From contig URUZ01000338.1 of the NCBI GenBank assembly GCA_900551225.1, forward strand, positions 1 to 6,905: 6,905 nucleotides of DNA, given 5' to 3'. This document shows positions 5,682 to 6,905 of the stretch, one piece after another. The notes beneath the pieces were generated by a model that saw only the letters and a program-made list of their open reading frames with translations, searched no databases and had not been told where the DNA came from. Made by a program: the position numbers and the translations under genes. The DNA comes from an uncultured Clostridium sp. (lineage in GTDB: Bacteria; Bacillota; Clostridia; Lachnospirales; Lachnospiraceae). Each line of letters begins with the position of its first letter. The stretch's first letter is position 1.

Positions 5682-6905
5682 TTGGAACAGGCAGTACGCA
5701 AGGAACGCGTGGGGACCAACCTGACGGAGGGGCCGATCATGCGAAGCCTGTTAATATTTGCAATTCCCATTGTACTGACCAATCTTGTGCAGCAGCTATA
5801 CTCCATGGTGGACCTGATTGTGATCGGGCAGTTTGTGGGCAATACCGGGACGGTAGGGGTCAATACCGGAGGGGAGATGGCGGATTTAGTCACCCCCGTG
5901 GCCATGGGATTCGCCACAGCCGGCCAGATTTATATCTCACAGCTGTTCGGAGCCGGGGATGACCGGAAAATAAAGCGGACAGTGGGAACACTGCTGAGCT
6001 TTATGGGAGTGATATCCGTCATATTGTCTGTGGCAGCCATCCTTTTTAACCGGCAGGTTCTGGAACTGCTGAACTGCCCGGCACAAGCCCTTGAACAGGC
6101 CGGCAATTATATGATAATCACAGCGCTGGGATATCCGTTTATATTCGGGTACAACGCGGTGTGCGGCGTGCTTCGGGGAATGGGGGAGTCCAAGCGCCCG
6201 CTGTATTTTATTCTGGTGGCCGCGGCCGTCAATATTGTGCTGGACATCCTGCTGGTGGCTGTGTTCAAGATGGATGCGGCCGGGACGGCTATTGCAACCG
6301 CAGCTTCCCAAATGGGAGCCTTTATCGCTGCTTTTGTGTTCATGTGGAGAAAGAGGGATAGGTTTGATTTTGAGTTGAAACTGTCCTACTTCAATCTGGA
6401 CAGGGACATTCTGTGGATACTTGTCAAGCTGGGAATTCCACAGGTTGTGCGGAGTATGTTCGTCCGGTTCGGCATGCTGTGGGTCAATTCCACCGCCAAT
6501 TCCTATGGCCTTGTGGTATCCGCCACCAACAGCGTGGGCAACAAGCTGCAGAAGTTCCTGGAGGTATTTGTGCAGGGGATCGATACGGCTTCCGCGTCCA
6601 TGGTGGGCCAGAATCTGGGAGCCAAAAAGACAGGGCGCGCAGGGAAAACCACCATCTGCACAGTGGCCGCTGCGGTGACATGCGCCTGCTTTTCTTCCAT
6701 GCTGTGCCTGTTTTTCCCGCACCAGATATTTGGGATATTCACCAGCGATGAGGCGGTTATCGCTCTGGGAGCCACCTTCCTGCAGATTTTCATCCTGCAC
6801 TTCTTTGCCTCCTCCGTCACCGGGTCCTTCCAGGCCATGGTTACGGGCAGCGGCTTCGTGGAGCTGGGATTTGTTCTGGGACTGCTGGACGGCATTATCT
6901 GTAAG
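5682..6905 (+). CDS. MATE-family efflux transporter (3' end cut by window)
   Basis: The frame stays open for 408 codons to the window end without a stop. The protein is a MATE-type multidrug/toxic-compound exporter, an inner-membrane antiporter driven by Na+ or H+. The N-terminus shows the usual layout, TEGPIMRSLLIFAIPIVLTNLVQQLYSMVDLIVIGQFVG in outline, followed by many hydrophobic spans. AAGTAIATAASQMGA and ASASMVGQNLGAKK are typical repeats of the N- and C-terminal halves. Family members have about 440-460 residues and 12 spans, so roughly the last 40 residues are missing here. The start is probably TTG 5682; ATG 5676 would add two residues. It follows the HAD gene after 41 bases with no terminator, so read-through is possible. 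Its link to the PTS pathway is unproven and the exported substrate is unknown. Confidence 0.93.
   Translation, partial: MEQAVRKERVGTNLTEGPIMRSLLIFAIPIVLTNLVQQLYSMVDLIVIGQFVGNTGTVGVNTGGEMADLVTPVAMGFATAGQIYISQLFGAGDDRKIKRTVGTLLSFMGVISVILSVAAILFNRQVLELLNCPAQALEQAGNYMIITALGYPFIFGYNAVCGVLRGMGESKRPLYFILVAAAVNIVLDILLVAVFKMDAAGTAIATAASQMGAFIAAFVFMWRKRDRFDFELKLSYFNLDRDILWILVKLGIPQVVRSMFVRFGMLWVNSTANSYGLVVSATNSVGNKLQKFLEVFVQGIDTASASMVGQNLGAKKTGRAGKTTICTVAAAVTCACFSSMLCLFFPHQIFGIFTSDEAVIALGATFLQIFILHFFASSVTGSFQAMVTGSGFVELGFVLGLLDGIICK

Noticed and set aside
5937..6800. 287-codon open frame on the minus strand opposite the MATE gene
   Set aside because: It is rich in His, Gln and Pro with no domain pattern, while the plus strand encodes a clear MATE transporter over the same bases.
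77..6905. CRISPR arrays, tRNA/rRNA genes, insertion sequences or long direct repeats
   Set aside because: I looked by eye and saw no repeated units, tRNA-like cloverleaf or transposase motifs. The gene-free gaps are all too short to hold them.

Overview
The window is the left end of an assembled contig, probably metagenomic. Positions 7-76 are a complete Illumina Nextera adapter (P5, an 8-base index, the Read 1 tail and the Tn5 mosaic end) preceded by six T. This part is technical, not biological, and real sequence starts at about position 77. The remaining DNA has strong Shine-Dalgarno sites, mid-range GC by eye, tightly packed co-directional genes and a mannose-family PTS. This suggests an anaerobic gut-type Firmicute (Clostridia, perhaps Lachnospiraceae). 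The taxonomy is inferred from gene style only.

All eight genes lie on the + strand. In order they are: (1) an MBL-fold metallo-hydrolase with all metal ligands, 136-1161; (2) a neutral-ceramidase-like hydrolase without a signal peptide, 1155-2387; (3) PTS EIIC, 2402-3172; (4) PTS EIID, 3165-3962; (5) PTS EIIB, 3982-4480, broken by one extra C in a run of seven C at 4235-4241; (6) PTS EIIA, 4589-5011; (7) a HAD-superfamily phosphatase/phosphomutase, 5008-5640; (8) a MATE-family efflux transporter, 5682 to the window end, cut off before its stop. Genes 1-2, 3-4 and 6-7 overlap. The other gaps are 14 to 41 bases, except for 108 bases between EIIB and EIIA, which hold an intrinsic-terminator-like hairpin.

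Taken together this looks like a catabolic operon. A four-part mannose/sorbose-type permease imports and phosphorylates a substrate. Two apparently cytoplasmic metal-dependent hydrolases (MBL and ceramidase-like) may cleave an amide, ester or lactone bond in it or in a product, and the HAD enzyme may remove or move the phosphate. The substrate cannot be read from the sequence. The MATE gene may be part of the same transcript or an unrelated neighbour. No transcriptional regulator, glycosidase, mobile element, CRISPR array or RNA gene is visible.

The most useful observations are the adapter at the contig end, the single-base frameshift in EIIB (error or real), the signal-less ceramidase-like enzyme coupled to a PTS, and the terminator-like hairpin inside the PTS gene set.
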